Shown here: one piece after another, positions 1 to 10,005 of the stretch
Layout of the letters: the number at the start of each line of letters is the position of its first letter
Position numbering within the stretch: position 1 is the stretch's first letter
Made by a program: the position numbers and the translations under genes
Notes under the pieces: model-generated
Seen by the model: only the letters and a program-made list of their open reading frames with translations
Databases searched by the model: none
What the model was told of the DNA's origin: nothing
NCBI GenBank assembly: GCA_949300325.1
Contig: CASGDQ010000048.1
Coordinates: 1 to 55,146 of the forward strand
Length of the DNA stretch: 55,146 nt
Source: an uncultured Spirochaetales bacterium
Lineage (GTDB): Bacteria; Spirochaetota; Spirochaetia; Sphaerochaetales; Sphaerochaetaceae
Direction: 5' to 3'

Positions 1-175
1 GATATTCGTTGACAGCGCCTCTGCATGCATCTATACTTCTGATGGCTGGCAAAAGGTTGCAGTCTGCTGCCTCAGCTACAGATTATTTCCCTTCTTCCAA
101 CTAGCTGAGAGGAAATGTCCACAAAACGAATTACACTCCCGGTTTTGAGAATTCATCTCATTCCAGCCCTTTACA
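1..175. other. Left edge, no gene called
   Basis: This 175-base stretch lies downstream of the phosphoribosyltransferase stop. The plus strand has an open frame from position 2 to about 148, and the minus strand encodes a 26-codon frame starting near 153. Neither resembles a family I know, and neither has convincing coding character. No hairpin with a T-run is evident. It may be intergenic sequence or the end of a decayed gene. Confidence 0.3.
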
Positions 176-793
176 TTATTCAAGTATTTCGTGCAGGATC
201 TTCCTGACTTCCTCATCCTTGAACACTTCATCTATCTCATCATGTGTAAGGCCGATGAATTCATGACAGGTATAGTGTATCCATCTTGAATCCTCGGGGC
301 GCTTCAAAACATGCTTGCGGCACCAGTAGTCTGGCTGAATCGGAAGCTTCTCATCCTCGCCTTTATACAAGGGAACCTTGTAATCGTATACAGCCACCTT
401 TATATCCTCACGAGGAATTCCAGCTTTCATCACCGTCTCAACAAGTGCGTTAACAGTCATTCCCGTATCGAATATGTCATCTACTATCAGGACCTTCATC
501 CCTGGTTTCAAAGCTGAAGGGCTCACCGTCCATCCGTCGATGTCAACATGATTTGAATGCTCTCTAAGCTCCCCGTAGCTCCTTGCTACAACGGCGGCAT
601 AGAATACCGGTGCCTTGTCAGCCTTCATTGCCATGAGTTTGTAATACTCGCTCATGACGTTTGCCATATAAGCGCCTCCACGGAGACTGTCATAGATGAT
701 ATCAGGAACAAAACCATCCTCAATATGCATTTTCCTGACGAGCTTCAAAGCCGCATCGCGTATCATGTCACAAGTACTGAATTCCTTACTCAC
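176..793 (-). CDS. Purine (hypoxanthine/xanthine-type) phosphoribosyltransferase
   Basis: A 205-residue type I phosphoribosyltransferase, which transfers phosphoribose from PRPP to a free base in the cytoplasm. The PRPP-binding loop VDDIFDTGMT is at residues 104-113, preceded by hydrophobic beta-strand residues. An aromatic/basic segment with Trp-Cys-Arg-Lys lies near residues 157-160. Length and C-terminal layout fit the xanthine/hypoxanthine-guanine salvage group better than adenine or orotate enzymes, but base specificity cannot be read from the sequence. The start is GTG, with an AGGAGG ribosome-binding site a few bases upstream. It follows map by only 9 bases and is probably the last gene of the map-nusB transcription unit. 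Confidence 0.85.
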   Translation of the reverse strand: MSKEFSTCDMIRDAALKLVRKMHIEDGFVPDIIYDSLRGGAYMANVMSEYYKLMAMKADKAPVFYAAVVARSYGELREHSNHVDIDGWTVSPSALKPGMKVLIVDDIFDTGMTVNALVETVMKAGIPREDIKVAVYDYKVPLYKGEDEKLPIQPDYWCRKHVLKRPEDSRWIHYTCHEFIGLTHDEIDEVFKDEEVRKILHEILE

Positions 794-802
794 ACTACCT
801 CC

Positions 803-1552
803 TCACGTCATTATCTCGGCGCCGTTCTCGGTAATGGCGACCGTATGTTCCCAGTGGCAAGCGGGTTTTCCATCCGCAGTCTTTACAGTCCATCCGTCAT
901 CAAGCGTGATGATCTTATATGTTCCCATGTTGATCATGGGCTCAATGGCAATAACCATTCCTTCCCTGAGCTTCGGGTTGGGATTCCTCAGGGAAACATA
1001 ATTATAGACAAGCGGATCTTCGTGGATTTCAAAACCGACCCCGTGCCCGCAATAATCCCTTACTATGCCATAGCCAAAAGGCTTTATGTATCCTTCCACC
1101 GCTGCCGCAATATCATGCACCCTTGCATTAGGCTTGCCAGCAGCCTCGATTGCAAGATAAAGCGCCTTGTTTGTAGCCATATTGAGCTTATGGACATCCT
1201 CGGACACCTTGCCTATTTCATATGTGTGTGTACTGTCCGAAACATAGCCGTCCCTGTCGAGAGTGATATCTACACTCACGATATCCCCATCCTTCAAAAT
1301 GATTTTTTTTGAAGGAATGCCATGGATTACCGTATCATTGACACTCACACAGGTTGCAGCCGGATAGCCGCAATATCCCAGACAAGGGGCTCCTGCATGG
1401 TGGCGTTTTATGAAATCATGACAGACCTTGTCCACATCATAGGTGCTCATCCCGCTTGAGATCTTGCCATCAAGCTCGTCAAACAGCTCATGCAAAAGCT
1501 GTCCGCTTGATCTGATCATCTCGATTTCATGCCTGTTCTTCAGCTGTATCAC
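803..1552 (-). CDS. map: Methionine aminopeptidase, type I
   Basis: Removes the initiator Met from nascent proteins. The five metal ligands of the pita-bread fold are visible: two Asp in SVDITLDRDGYVSDSTHTY, the His in CGHGVGFEIHEDP, Glu in EGMVIAIEPM, and the late Glu in ITENG. There is no N-terminal extension, as in the bacterial type Ia enzymes. I place the start at the GTG at 1552: AAAGGA lies 8 bases upstream and the protein then begins MIQLKNRHEIEM, the usual Map N-terminus. The ATG at 1561 has AAGG directly against it, which is too close to work. Either start overlaps the end of nusB, so the two are probably translationally coupled. Confidence 0.95.
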   Translation of the reverse strand: MIQLKNRHEIEMIRSSGQLLHELFDELDGKISSGMSTYDVDKVCHDFIKRHHAGAPCLGYCGYPAATCVSVNDTVIHGIPSKKIILKDGDIVSVDITLDRDGYVSDSTHTYEIGKVSEDVHKLNMATNKALYLAIEAAGKPNARVHDIAAAVEGYIKPFGYGIVRDYCGHGVGFEIHEDPLVYNYVSLRNPNPKLREGMVIAIEPMINMGTYKIITLDDGWTVKTADGKPACHWEHTVAITENGAEIMT

Positions 1553-1979
1553 GTCTACCATCCTTTACAAAAGCATCCAATATCCCATTTATGAAACGAT
1601 AGGAAACATCGTTTGAAAGGCTTTGTGAAAGCTTAACTGCCTGGTCTATGATTATTGTCGGGTGAGTGTCCTTGAGATTCTCAATCTGGAAAAATGAGAT
1701 GCGCAGGATATTCCTGTCGACATAATCGATCTTCTCAAGAGGACGATTTATGGCATATTTTGCGATAAGAGAATCAATATGCTTCCTGTTCTCAAGCGTG
1801 CCCAAGACAAGATAGCGCGCAAAAAGGACCACTTCCTCATCGAGTGCGGCCATTTCCTCCTCGCTCATTCCCGGAAAAACCGACAGATCCACCGCATCAT
1901 CAAGCTGGTTATTGAAATCAAAGCTGTAAAGGGTCGATACGGCAATCTGCCTTGCCTGTGTTCTAAAACTCGTATTCAT
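1527..1979 (-). CDS. nusB: Transcription antitermination protein NusB
   Basis: A 150-residue all-helical NusB protein. With NusE/S10 it binds boxA RNA and supports antitermination of rRNA operons. Visible family features are the N-terminal RTQARQIAVSTLYSFDF helix, the central IDYVDRNILRISFFQIE segment and the C-terminal VSYRFINGILDAF motif. Length is normal. Its ATG overlaps the TGA of the upstream foldase gene by one base (TGATG), and its 3' end overlaps map, giving a compact foldase-nusB-map unit. Confidence 0.93.
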   Translation of the reverse strand: MNTSFRTQARQIAVSTLYSFDFNNQLDDAVDLSVFPGMSEEEMAALDEEVVLFARYLVLGTLENRKHIDSLIAKYAINRPLEKIDYVDRNILRISFFQIENLKDTHPTIIIDQAVKLSQSLSNDVSYRFINGILDAFVKDGRRDTAEEQA

Positions 1980-3007
1980 CAGTAAATCCTGATCCTCGCC
2001 TGACCTCTTAGCTCGTTGATCAGACTATTGAGCGCATTGTTAGTGGCTGTCTGCATTTTCTGATTGGCAAGAAGAGCAGTAATATAATCACGCACAGTTG
2101 CAGTATCGACAGGGCTGACAGGATCGTCTATATTCAGAAGCTTTCCATCGTTGTGCACGCTTATCTTGACAATGTGATAGCCGACATTGCTTTCCAGCAT
2201 AGGTGAAATCTCGCCTGCTTTCATGGAAACGACAGTATCGACAAAATCCTCCCCAAAGCCGAGACGTGCAGTCTGATTGTCGATTGTAAGCCAACCGATA
2301 TCTCCTCCGACGTTCTTGCTGTCCGCATCATCCGTATAATCGACGACAGCCTGCTCGAATGTTGTCTTTCCGCTCTTTATGTCCGAAGCAAGCTCCACCA
2401 TCAATGCCGCATTCTTTTTATCAGCAGCCTCATCTCCGGTCTTCTGCTTGAAAACATGCGCAAGCTTAACATTCTCTGGGGAATAGAAGCTCTGCTTGTT
2501 CTTCCGATAATAGTTCTCAACCTCGGTCTTCGACGGGGTGAAATCCATCGCTTCAAGCTCTGCTCCCTTCTTGAGCATAAGATATTGATTGACTATCAGC
2601 TGCTCTTTAAGAGCCTGCTTATAGCCATCCAGATCCATGCCGGTCTGCTCAAGAATGATTTGCGCAAACTGCTCGTCAGTAAGGCTCTGCCCGACCTGCT
2701 GCTCGAAAGAAGCCCTAGTCTGCTTCAAAGCAGATTCCACCTGAGCATCGGTAATGTTGATTCCATCCCGTTCCGCCCCCTGGAGGAAGACCTCGTCATT
2801 GATCAGCACATCAAGCACCTGCGCCCTGTCGATATTCATCCCGGCATCCTGATACTGCTTGAGAGCCTCGTCCACTTCTGTATTGGAAATAGCCTTGTTT
2901 CTTATCAGATTCACGGTAGCTGCAGGAGATCCGACAAGCTGGGCCGCAAAAACCTCCGAAAAAGCCAAGGCCAGAATTGTAATCAAAATCAATACTTTTC
3001 TCTTCAT
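1979..3007 (-). CDS. Exported SurA/PrsA-like peptidyl-prolyl isomerase
   Basis: A 342-residue secreted foldase. A signal peptide occupies residues 1-22 (basic MKRK, hydrophobic core, small residues near VFAAQ). A helical SurA-type N-terminal domain follows (about 30-170) with the typical LNDEV/GINITDAQVESAL pattern. One parvulin PpiC domain spans about 173-285, with VKLAHVF, GGDIGWL and VGYHIVKIS. Such proteins help fold outer-membrane or surface proteins in the periplasm. A ribosome-binding site (AAGGA) precedes the ATG. It ends in a one-base overlap with nusB. Whether it serves LptD-like barrels is inference. Confidence 0.88.
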   Translation of the reverse strand: MKRKVLILITILALAFSEVFAAQLVGSPAATVNLIRNKAISNTEVDEALKQYQDAGMNIDRAQVLDVLINDEVFLQGAERDGINITDAQVESALKQTRASFEQQVGQSLTDEQFAQIILEQTGMDLDGYKQALKEQLIVNQYLMLKKGAELEAMDFTPSKTEVENYYRKNKQSFYSPENVKLAHVFKQKTGDEAADKKNAALMVELASDIKSGKTTFEQAVVDYTDDADSKNVGGDIGWLTIDNQTARLGFGEDFVDTVVSMKAGEISPMLESNVGYHIVKISVHNDGKLLNIDDPVSPVDTATVRDYITALLANQKMQTATNNALNSLINELRGQARIRIY

Positions 3008-3012
3008 AATCC

Positions 3013-3432
3013 TTATTTCCTTTCCACAATCAGATGCTTTCCGATCGCTTCCGCTTCATTTGCATTCTTTATGACTTGCGAAACAGAAAGCATCATGCCT
3101 TCCGCTTCCATTATCTTCATCAGATTCAAAAGTGTCCTGTTTCCACGCAGTGCCGGAGTAACAAAGGCAAAGCTTCTTTTGCCGGAAGCTCCAGGGCACT
3201 CCCGGAGGAACTTCTTCAGCTGATCGTTTATCTTTGCTGAAAAAAATCCAGTCGAACAGCTTCCGACGACGACAAAATCAAAATAAGTCAAACGTGCATC
3301 GGTATCCGTCCATGCATTGAAAATGCTGACTACATGTCCTTGCGCACCAAGTCCCTTTGAAAGGCTTTTAGAAATCTCAAGAAGCTTTTTATCTTCTCTG
3401 GAGTTGCCTGCGTAAACAATTGCAACGTTCAT
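3013..3432 (-). CDS. Flavodoxin-like domain protein
   Basis: A 139-residue protein beginning MNVAIVYAGNSREDKK, a beta-strand followed by a phosphate-binding-type loop as in flavodoxin folds. VVVGSCSTGFFS near residues 74-85 matches the second flavin-contact loop, and FAFVTPALRG the third. The classical TxTGxT phosphate loop is changed, so FMN binding is uncertain and the redox partner is unknown. It has an AAAGGGGG ribosome-binding site before the ATG. It lies downstream of the secG terminator and 5 bases before the foldase gene, so it probably begins the foldase-nusB-map unit. Confidence 0.6.
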   Translation of the reverse strand: MNVAIVYAGNSREDKKLLEISKSLSKGLGAQGHVVSIFNAWTDTDARLTYFDFVVVGSCSTGFFSAKINDQLKKFLRECPGASGKRSFAFVTPALRGNRTLLNLMKIMEAEGMMLSVSQVIKNANEAEAIGKHLIVERK

Positions 3433-3458
3433 CGCTATTCCCCCTTTTATAAAAGATA

Positions 3459-3489
3459 AGCCGACCCTGGATTATCGGCAAGGTCGGCT
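3459..3489 (-). terminator. Hairpin terminator after secG
   Basis: An 8-bp inverted repeat, AGCCGACC (3459-3466) and GGTCGGCT (3482-3489), lies just downstream of the secG stop. On the minus strand it is followed by a short T-rich run. It fits a rho-independent terminator ending the gap-pgk-tpiA-secG transcript, with some read-through possible because the T-tract is weak. Confidence 0.6.
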
Positions 3490-3506
3490 CATGAAACAAA
3501 TAGGAC

Positions 3507-3827
3507 TTACTCTGTAACCGTTTCCTCGGATTCGAGCCAGTTAGTTCCGGCTTCGGTCTGGACAACACCGGCTTTTGCCGTGAGGTCCTCACCCGTTCCC
3601 TTATTCAGAAGAGCCACACCGAGCGCCAACACCATGAAGGCGATGGCAAGAATCGTCGTAGCCTTCGTAAGGAAGCTTGATGAGTTGCTGCCGAAAGCAG
3701 AATCGCTCGATCCTCCGAAGATACCGCCAAGTCCAACACTGTTCTCATCCTGGATCGCAACAAGGAAAATCAGAAGAAGCGATACAATGATGAACAGCAC
3801 CGTAAGGATGATACTCAAAATTCCCAT
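3507..3827 (-). CDS. secG: Preprotein translocase subunit SecG
   Basis: A 106-residue SecG, the accessory inner-membrane subunit of SecYEG. Two hydrophobic segments are visible (about residues 3-23 and 54-74), separated by the Gly/Ser-rich cytoplasmic loop GLGGIFGGSSDSAFGSNSSS, the usual family signature. The C-terminal tail is hydrophilic and Glu-rich. It lies 17 bases downstream of tpiA, and the tpiA-secG arrangement recurs in several bacteria. Confidence 0.93.
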   Translation of the reverse strand: MGILSIILTVLFIIVSLLLIFLVAIQDENSVGLGGIFGGSSDSAFGSNSSSFLTKATTILAIAFMVLALGVALLNKGTGEDLTAKAGVVQTEAGTNWLESEETVTE

Positions 3828-3844
3828 TCTCTTAACTCCGAAAG

Positions 3845-4603
3845 TTATTTGTTATAGGTTATTATGGGCAGGAACTGTTCCACTGAAAGGGAAGCTCCAC
3901 CGACAAGAGCACCATCTATGTTCTCTTTAGCCATCAAAGCTTTAACATTGCCTGCCTTAACAGAACCACCATACTGTATAATCAGTTTTTCTGCAATATC
4001 TTTTGAGTACAAAGACGCTACAGTTTTTCTGATAAAGCAATGCGCATCGTCTGCATCCTCAGGTGTTGCGGTCTTTCCGGTACCGATGGCCCACACAGGC
4101 TCGTAAGCTATCGTGATGCGGGACATATCCTGGGGTGCAACATCCTTGAGCCCCACTGCAAGCTGAGCTGAAAGGATTTCCTCAAGCTTGCCAGCTTCCC
4201 TTTCTTCCAAGGTTTCACCGACGCAGTAGACCACATCCATTCCAAGCTCGAGAGCAAGAAGGATCTTCTTGTTAATGCTCTCGTTTGTCTCCCCGTAGTA
4301 CTGCCTTCTCTCGCTGTGGCCAAGAATAACGGTCTTAACACCAAGATCGAGCAGCATCAGAGGAGAAACCTCTCCGGTGTATGCTCCACTCTTATGATCG
4401 GCCATGTTCTGAGCTGCAACAATGATCTGAGAACCCTTTACAGCCTCAAGCACGGCGGGGATGGAAACAAAGGAAGGAGCGATCATGATCTTGACATCAG
4501 CACCGGCCTGCTCGCATGCCTTCTTTAGAGCGGAGGCGTATGCGGCGCCTTCGCTCGGAGTAAGGTTCATCTTCCAGTTTCCTGCAATATATGCTTTTCT
4601 CAT
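3845..4603 (-). CDS. tpiA: Triosephosphate isomerase
   Basis: A 252-residue TIM barrel that interconverts dihydroxyacetone phosphate and glyceraldehyde 3-phosphate. Catalytic residues are present: Asn9 and Lys11 in AGNWKMN, His96 in GHSERR, Glu168 in AYEPVWAIGTG, plus the phosphate-binding GGSVK and GALVGGASL loops. The open frame extends 46 codons upstream inside pgk, but homologues begin MRKAYIAGNWKMN, so the ATG at 4603 is chosen; it lies directly after the pgk stop. It is co-transcribed with pgk and probably gap. Confidence 0.97.
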   Translation of the reverse strand: MRKAYIAGNWKMNLTPSEGAAYASALKKACEQAGADVKIMIAPSFVSIPAVLEAVKGSQIIVAAQNMADHKSGAYTGEVSPLMLLDLGVKTVILGHSERRQYYGETNESINKKILLALELGMDVVYCVGETLEEREAGKLEEILSAQLAVGLKDVAPQDMSRITIAYEPVWAIGTGKTATPEDADDAHCFIRKTVASLYSKDIAEKLIIQYGGSVKAGNVKALMAKENIDGALVGGASLSVEQFLPIITYNK

Positions 4604-4604
4604 C

Positions 4605-5783
4605 TTATTTCTCCAAAGCCTTGATTCCAGGAAGTGTTTTTCCTTCAAGGAATTCGAGGGATGCTCCACCACCGGTAGAAACATGGCTGATCTTGTCAGC
4701 CAAACCAAACTTGTTGATTGCGGCAACACTGTCGCCACCACCTACGACGCTGGTTGCATCGCTAGCTGCAAGAGCTCTGGCAACAGCCTCGGTACCCTTT
4801 GCAAAGGATGCAAACTCAAACACGCCCATCGGGCCGTTCCACACGACGCTCTTTGCATTCTTGAGCTCGGCAACAATCAGCTCAACAGTCTTAGGTCCGA
4901 TATCCATTCCCATCAGATCTGCGGGGATATCTACTTTATCGACAGCAACAGGAGCTGCATCTTCAGCAAACTCTGCAGCACATACATGATCGACAGGAAG
5001 AATAACCTTCACGCCCTTTTCCTTTGTGGTTGCAAGGAAATGCTTAGCTGTTTCAAGGAAATCATCCTCGACAAGGCTCTTGCCGATCTCATGTCCCTGA
5101 ACCTTGAGGAATGTATAAGCCATTCCGCCGCCGATCACGATCGTATCGCAGGTCTTGGAAAGAGACTCAAGAACGCTTATCTTGCTGGAAACCTTGCTTC
5201 CGCCGATGATTGCAACAAACGGATGGTCGGGATTCTCAAGCAGCGGAGCCATGAACTTGACTTCCTTCTCGATAAGGAATCCTGCATAAGAGGGAAGATA
5301 ATGGGCAACGCCTTCTGTGGAAGCATGTGCGCGGTGTGCGGTTCCAAATGCATCGTTGCAATATACGTCGCCAAGCTTTGCAAGCTTCTTTGCAAACTCA
5401 GGATCGTTCTTTTCCTCTTCCTTGTAGAAGCGGACATTCTCAAGCATAAGAACCTCACCGGGCTTAAGAGCTGCAGCAAGCTTCTCGACCTCGTCCCCGA
5501 TAACATCCGGAGCAAGGGTTACAGGCCTTCCAAGCTGCTTCTCAAACTCCTGCTTTACTGTTGCAAGCGAGAATTCAGGCTTCTTTTCTCCCTTTGGCCT
5601 TCCGAAGTGGCACATGACAACAAGGCTTGCCCCCTGGCCGAGAATATAGTTGATAGTCGGAAGAGCTGCAAGAATCCTGGTAGGATCAGTAACCTTGCCA
5701 TCTTTTACCGGGCAGTTGAAATCGACGCGGATAAGAACTCTCTTGCCTTTGAGATCCGCTTCATTGATTGTATGGAGTTTCAT
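4605..5783 (-). CDS. pgk: Phosphoglycerate kinase
   Basis: A 392-residue PGK that makes ATP from 1,3-bisphosphoglycerate. Visible motifs include RVLIRVDFNCPVKDG (residues 16-30), CHFGRPKG, NDAFGTAHRAHAST, the ADP-site GGSKVSSKI, and the C-terminal GPMGVFEF and GGGDSVAAI loops. Full length with no gaps. It overlaps neither neighbour: tpiA begins 2 bases after its stop, and gap is 91 bases upstream across a terminator-like hairpin. Confidence 0.97.
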   Translation of the reverse strand: MKLHTINEADLKGKRVLIRVDFNCPVKDGKVTDPTRILAALPTINYILGQGASLVVMCHFGRPKGEKKPEFSLATVKQEFEKQLGRPVTLAPDVIGDEVEKLAAALKPGEVLMLENVRFYKEEEKNDPEFAKKLAKLGDVYCNDAFGTAHRAHASTEGVAHYLPSYAGFLIEKEVKFMAPLLENPDHPFVAIIGGSKVSSKISVLESLSKTCDTIVIGGGMAYTFLKVQGHEIGKSLVEDDFLETAKHFLATTKEKGVKVILPVDHVCAAEFAEDAAPVAVDKVDIPADLMGMDIGPKTVELIVAELKNAKSVVWNGPMGVFEFASFAKGTEAVARALAASDATSVVGGGDSVAAINKFGLADKISHVSTGGGASLEFLEGKTLPGIKALEK

Positions 5784-5802
5784 AGTAACACCTCTTAATA
5801 TT

Positions 5803-5829
5803 AAAATAGGCCTGCTTGATCGGCAGGCC
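5803..5829 (-). terminator. Terminator or attenuator between gap and pgk
   Basis: The inverted repeat GGCCTGC (5809-5815) and GCAGGCC (5823-5829) forms a 7-bp GC-rich stem with a 7-base loop. On the minus strand TATTTTAATATT follows. It lies in the 91-base gap between the gap stop and the pgk start. It would reduce transcription of pgk-tpiA-secG relative to gap. Confidence 0.7.
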
Positions 5830-5874
5830 CGTGATTTCCGAGCATAAAGCCGGATTTCAAATTACTGGTTATGA

Positions 5875-7338
<1,464 letters not shown>

Positions 7339-7788
7339 TCACCAATCGAAAGCCAGTTTGGAAAGGATTTCCTCCTGCTTTATGAGCATCGGCTCAGAAG
7401 AGAAATCATTGCTTTTATGATCGTATCCCATAAGATGCATCAATCCATGCAGCAAAAGACGCCGGAGCTCCTCGTTTTGGCTGCAGGAAAAAGCCTCAGC
7501 ATTGCGTTTCATCGCATCAAGGCTTATAAACATATCCCCCAGCTCCTTTTCATCCCCTACCTGGGGAAATTCATCTCCGTCGCAGAGCGCAAAGGTGAGG
7601 ATGTCGGTAGCCTCATCTTTTTCCCGGTACTGCCTATTCAAATCCCTTATCTGCTCATCGGAAACGAACGTAAGGGAAAAGTTTCCATCAAGCTTAAGCT
7701 CGGACGAAAATTTTTCCAAGCAAGCGGATACCCTATCCTCAGGAGCCACTTTCTCATATTCTTCATCGCTATAATAGATATCGTACAT
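7339..7788 (-). CDS. ybeY: Endoribonuclease YbeY (rRNA maturation factor)
   Basis: A 149-residue metal-dependent endoribonuclease acting in 16S rRNA 3' maturation and ribosome quality control. The zinc motif H-x3-H-x5-H is seen as HGLMHLMGYDH with His114, His118 and His124. TDILTFAL and GDMFISL, also family hallmarks, precede it. It lies 3 bases after pgpH, continuing the phoH-pgpH-ybeY order common in Firmicutes. It closes the long ispG-uvrA-lptD operon. Confidence 0.93.
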   Translation of the reverse strand: MYDIYYSDEEYEKVAPEDRVSACLEKFSSELKLDGNFSLTFVSDEQIRDLNRQYREKDEATDILTFALCDGDEFPQVGDEKELGDMFISLDAMKRNAEAFSCSQNEELRRLLLHGLMHLMGYDHKSNDFSSEPMLIKQEEILSKLAFDW

Positions 7789-7791
7789 CCT

Positions 7792-10005
7792 TTATTCCTT
7801 GTCGTTATTATATTCGATTCTCTGATGGTCCCTGCCAACGAGTGTTATGATAAAAGTATCCTTGATCTTAAACAGATCGGTCAGCGTAAGCTTGGAATCG
7901 GAAAGCTGGTCATGGTTTATCTTGCTGATGATGATGTTCATTATGAGACGGTCATACTTCTGCGTATTGGGATTCTTTATCGTGCGGCTTGCAGCCTCGA
8001 CGCAGTCGGCAAGCATGACGATGCCGGACTCGGGAGTCTGCGGTATCTGTCCGTTGTATCTGAAATCCTCCTCGCTGACAAGGATATCCTTTCCCTGGGC
8101 CTCCCTTTTTGCGGCGTTGTAGAAATATGTAATGATATCATTTCCATGATGCTCGCCGATTATATCGAGAACCTCCTGCGGCAAACCTATCTCCCTGCCC
8201 TTTTCGACTCCAAGCTTGACATGGCTTTTAATTACTGCGGCGGAAAGATTGCGGTTTAAAAGGTCATGAGCGTTTGTTCCGGCCTGGTTTTCTATGAAGT
8301 ACTCAGGATGCTCGCTCTTTCCAATATCATGATAAAGCGCGCCGACTCTTGCAAGCTCGGCATTGGCGCCAATGGCCTTTGATGCAAGATAAGCCATATC
8401 GGAGACGTTCCTGACATGATTGAAAGTTCCAGGTGCAACCTGATTCAGCCTATTTAATGTCGGATTATCCGTGTATGAAAGCTCATGCAGCCTGAAGGAG
8501 GTGGGAATGTTGAAAATCTTTTCCATCAGAGGAAGAAGTATGCTCACAACTATATATGTGGAAGCCACGTTCAAAACTACTACAACGATGCTGTTGAACA
8601 TCACAGTATAGGAATAATCATTGAGAATGGAAAAGATTATGGTAACTAGCGCCGCTGTCAGCGCAGAATAAAATGCCTCATAAATCACATCGATCCTGTT
8701 TGTTCCAAGCCGTATGAAGAGCACGGAGGCTTCTATCATCACGAGCAGATAGAAAAACGAATACTTTCCGCTGTTTGGGAAAAGCACAGCAAATCCGGCA
8801 GATACAAAGCCGACGGAAAATCCGACTCTTCTCTTATTTGTCATGAACGTAAAGAGCACGGGAAGCAGCAAAAAAGGCATTGTCGGCTCGAAAGCCACCC
8901 ATCCTCCGCTGCTGCTTACAGAAAGGATGAGGAAATAAGAAATAAGAAGTACAATGATCAGTCCGACAAGGAAGATGATGGTATAAAGCGGCACTCTGAA
9001 CTTGTACGGAATGAAAAAGAAGATGAAGAACAGGGAAAAAAGAAGCACGGTTATCAAGAACAGCGTCTGTGCAACCACATTCTGGAATTTGATCGGCACC
9101 TTCGTTCCGTTTATAGTATCGATTATGCGGAGCTGCTGTTCGGTTATCACCGTATCTTTTGCTGCAATCACATCCCCTTTTGAAATTGAAACGGTTACAG
9201 ACCCAGCCTCATCCGCAACCCTGCTCCTTTCCTCTGCGGTCCTAAAACTGTCATAATTGACATTTGGCGTTGCAAAAAGCGAAACAGTATCTGCAATAAG
9301 GCGGATGTTCGTATAGCCTAGCACCGGATACTTTGCCAGTCCCTGATCAAGCAGGAATTCATACAGCTTCGAGGAAGAAAGCAGGCTTGAGATATCCAAA
9401 GTTCTTGATGCTATATCATAAGAATATTGATCTTTAGGCAGATTGGCGCTTATCTTATCATAACCGGAGAGGATCGAGTTCTGCAGATCCGCATCCTTGA
9501 ACAGCCCGCGATAGAACACATCGGCAAGCGCTTCACGCGACAGTTCGCTGATTTCCGAAAGCTTCTGGGCATCAAGCTGGCAAAGGCGGGTATTCACATT
9601 CCTCGTATCCGATATCCCATTTGCCTTTAAGATTGCAGCCGCCTCATCCTGCTTGTTCTCCGCAAGAGTGGACAGATATGTGTCCATCAGCGTACGCATA
9701 AAAATCGTAGAAGAAAGATCATAAGCATATACAGGAAGGACAGAAGACATTGCCTCTGAATGTTTCTGCTCGGTTGCCACCTCGTCGATAAAAACTATAT
9801 CCACAGGAGAAAGTATGTCCTCATCCACCAGCTCTCCTGCAACATATTGCTTGCTGAGCTTCACATTCTGCAGGCTTGCAGATGGCAGCAGGACCGGCAC
9901 GGCGATGCCAACGGCCACAAGAAGGATGAAAAGAAGCACGAAAGCGATCTTTTCCGCTTTTGAAAAAAACTTCCAGCAGTCGGATATGACATTGTTCTTA
10001 ATCAC
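7792..10005 (-). CDS. pgpH: PgpH-type 7TM-HD phosphodiesterase (c-di-AMP family)
   Basis: A 737-residue membrane protein. Domains in order: a TM near residues 20-40, an extracytoplasmic 7TMR-HDED region to about 280, seven hydrophobic segments (about 300-490), then a cytoplasmic HD domain with HVRNVSDMAYLA, YHDIGK and GEHHGND. Members hydrolyse cyclic di-AMP, and HD metal ligands are present here. Its 5' end overlaps phoH by 8 bases. The family assignment is firm; c-di-AMP as substrate is from family knowledge, and no diadenylate cyclase is in this window. Confidence 0.88.
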   Translation of the reverse strand: MIKNNVISDCWKFFSKAEKIAFVLLFILLVAVGIAVPVLLPSASLQNVKLSKQYVAGELVDEDILSPVDIVFIDEVATEQKHSEAMSSVLPVYAYDLSSTIFMRTLMDTYLSTLAENKQDEAAAILKANGISDTRNVNTRLCQLDAQKLSEISELSREALADVFYRGLFKDADLQNSILSGYDKISANLPKDQYSYDIASRTLDISSLLSSSKLYEFLLDQGLAKYPVLGYTNIRLIADTVSLFATPNVNYDSFRTAEERSRVADEAGSVTVSISKGDVIAAKDTVITEQQLRIIDTINGTKVPIKFQNVVAQTLFLITVLLFSLFFIFFFIPYKFRVPLYTIIFLVGLIIVLLISYFLILSVSSSGGWVAFEPTMPFLLLPVLFTFMTNKRRVGFSVGFVSAGFAVLFPNSGKYSFFYLLVMIEASVLFIRLGTNRIDVIYEAFYSALTAALVTIIFSILNDYSYTVMFNSIVVVVLNVASTYIVVSILLPLMEKIFNIPTSFRLHELSYTDNPTLNRLNQVAPGTFNHVRNVSDMAYLASKAIGANAELARVGALYHDIGKSEHPEYFIENQAGTNAHDLLNRNLSAAVIKSHVKLGVEKGREIGLPQEVLDIIGEHHGNDIITYFYNAAKREAQGKDILVSEEDFRYNGQIPQTPESGIVMLADCVEAASRTIKNPNTQKYDRLIMNIIISKINHDQLSDSKLTLTDLFKIKDTFIITLVGRDHQRIEYNNDKE

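Noticed and set aside
557..1312. A 251-codon plus-strand frame opposite map
   Set aside because: It overlaps map and the phosphoribosyltransferase entirely and has no ribosome-binding site or recognisable domain.
4461..5798. A 445-codon open frame on the plus strand opposite pgk and tpiA
   Set aside because: It is the antisense shadow of pgk, which has every PGK motif; the antisense protein is Cys/Lys-rich and has no family features.
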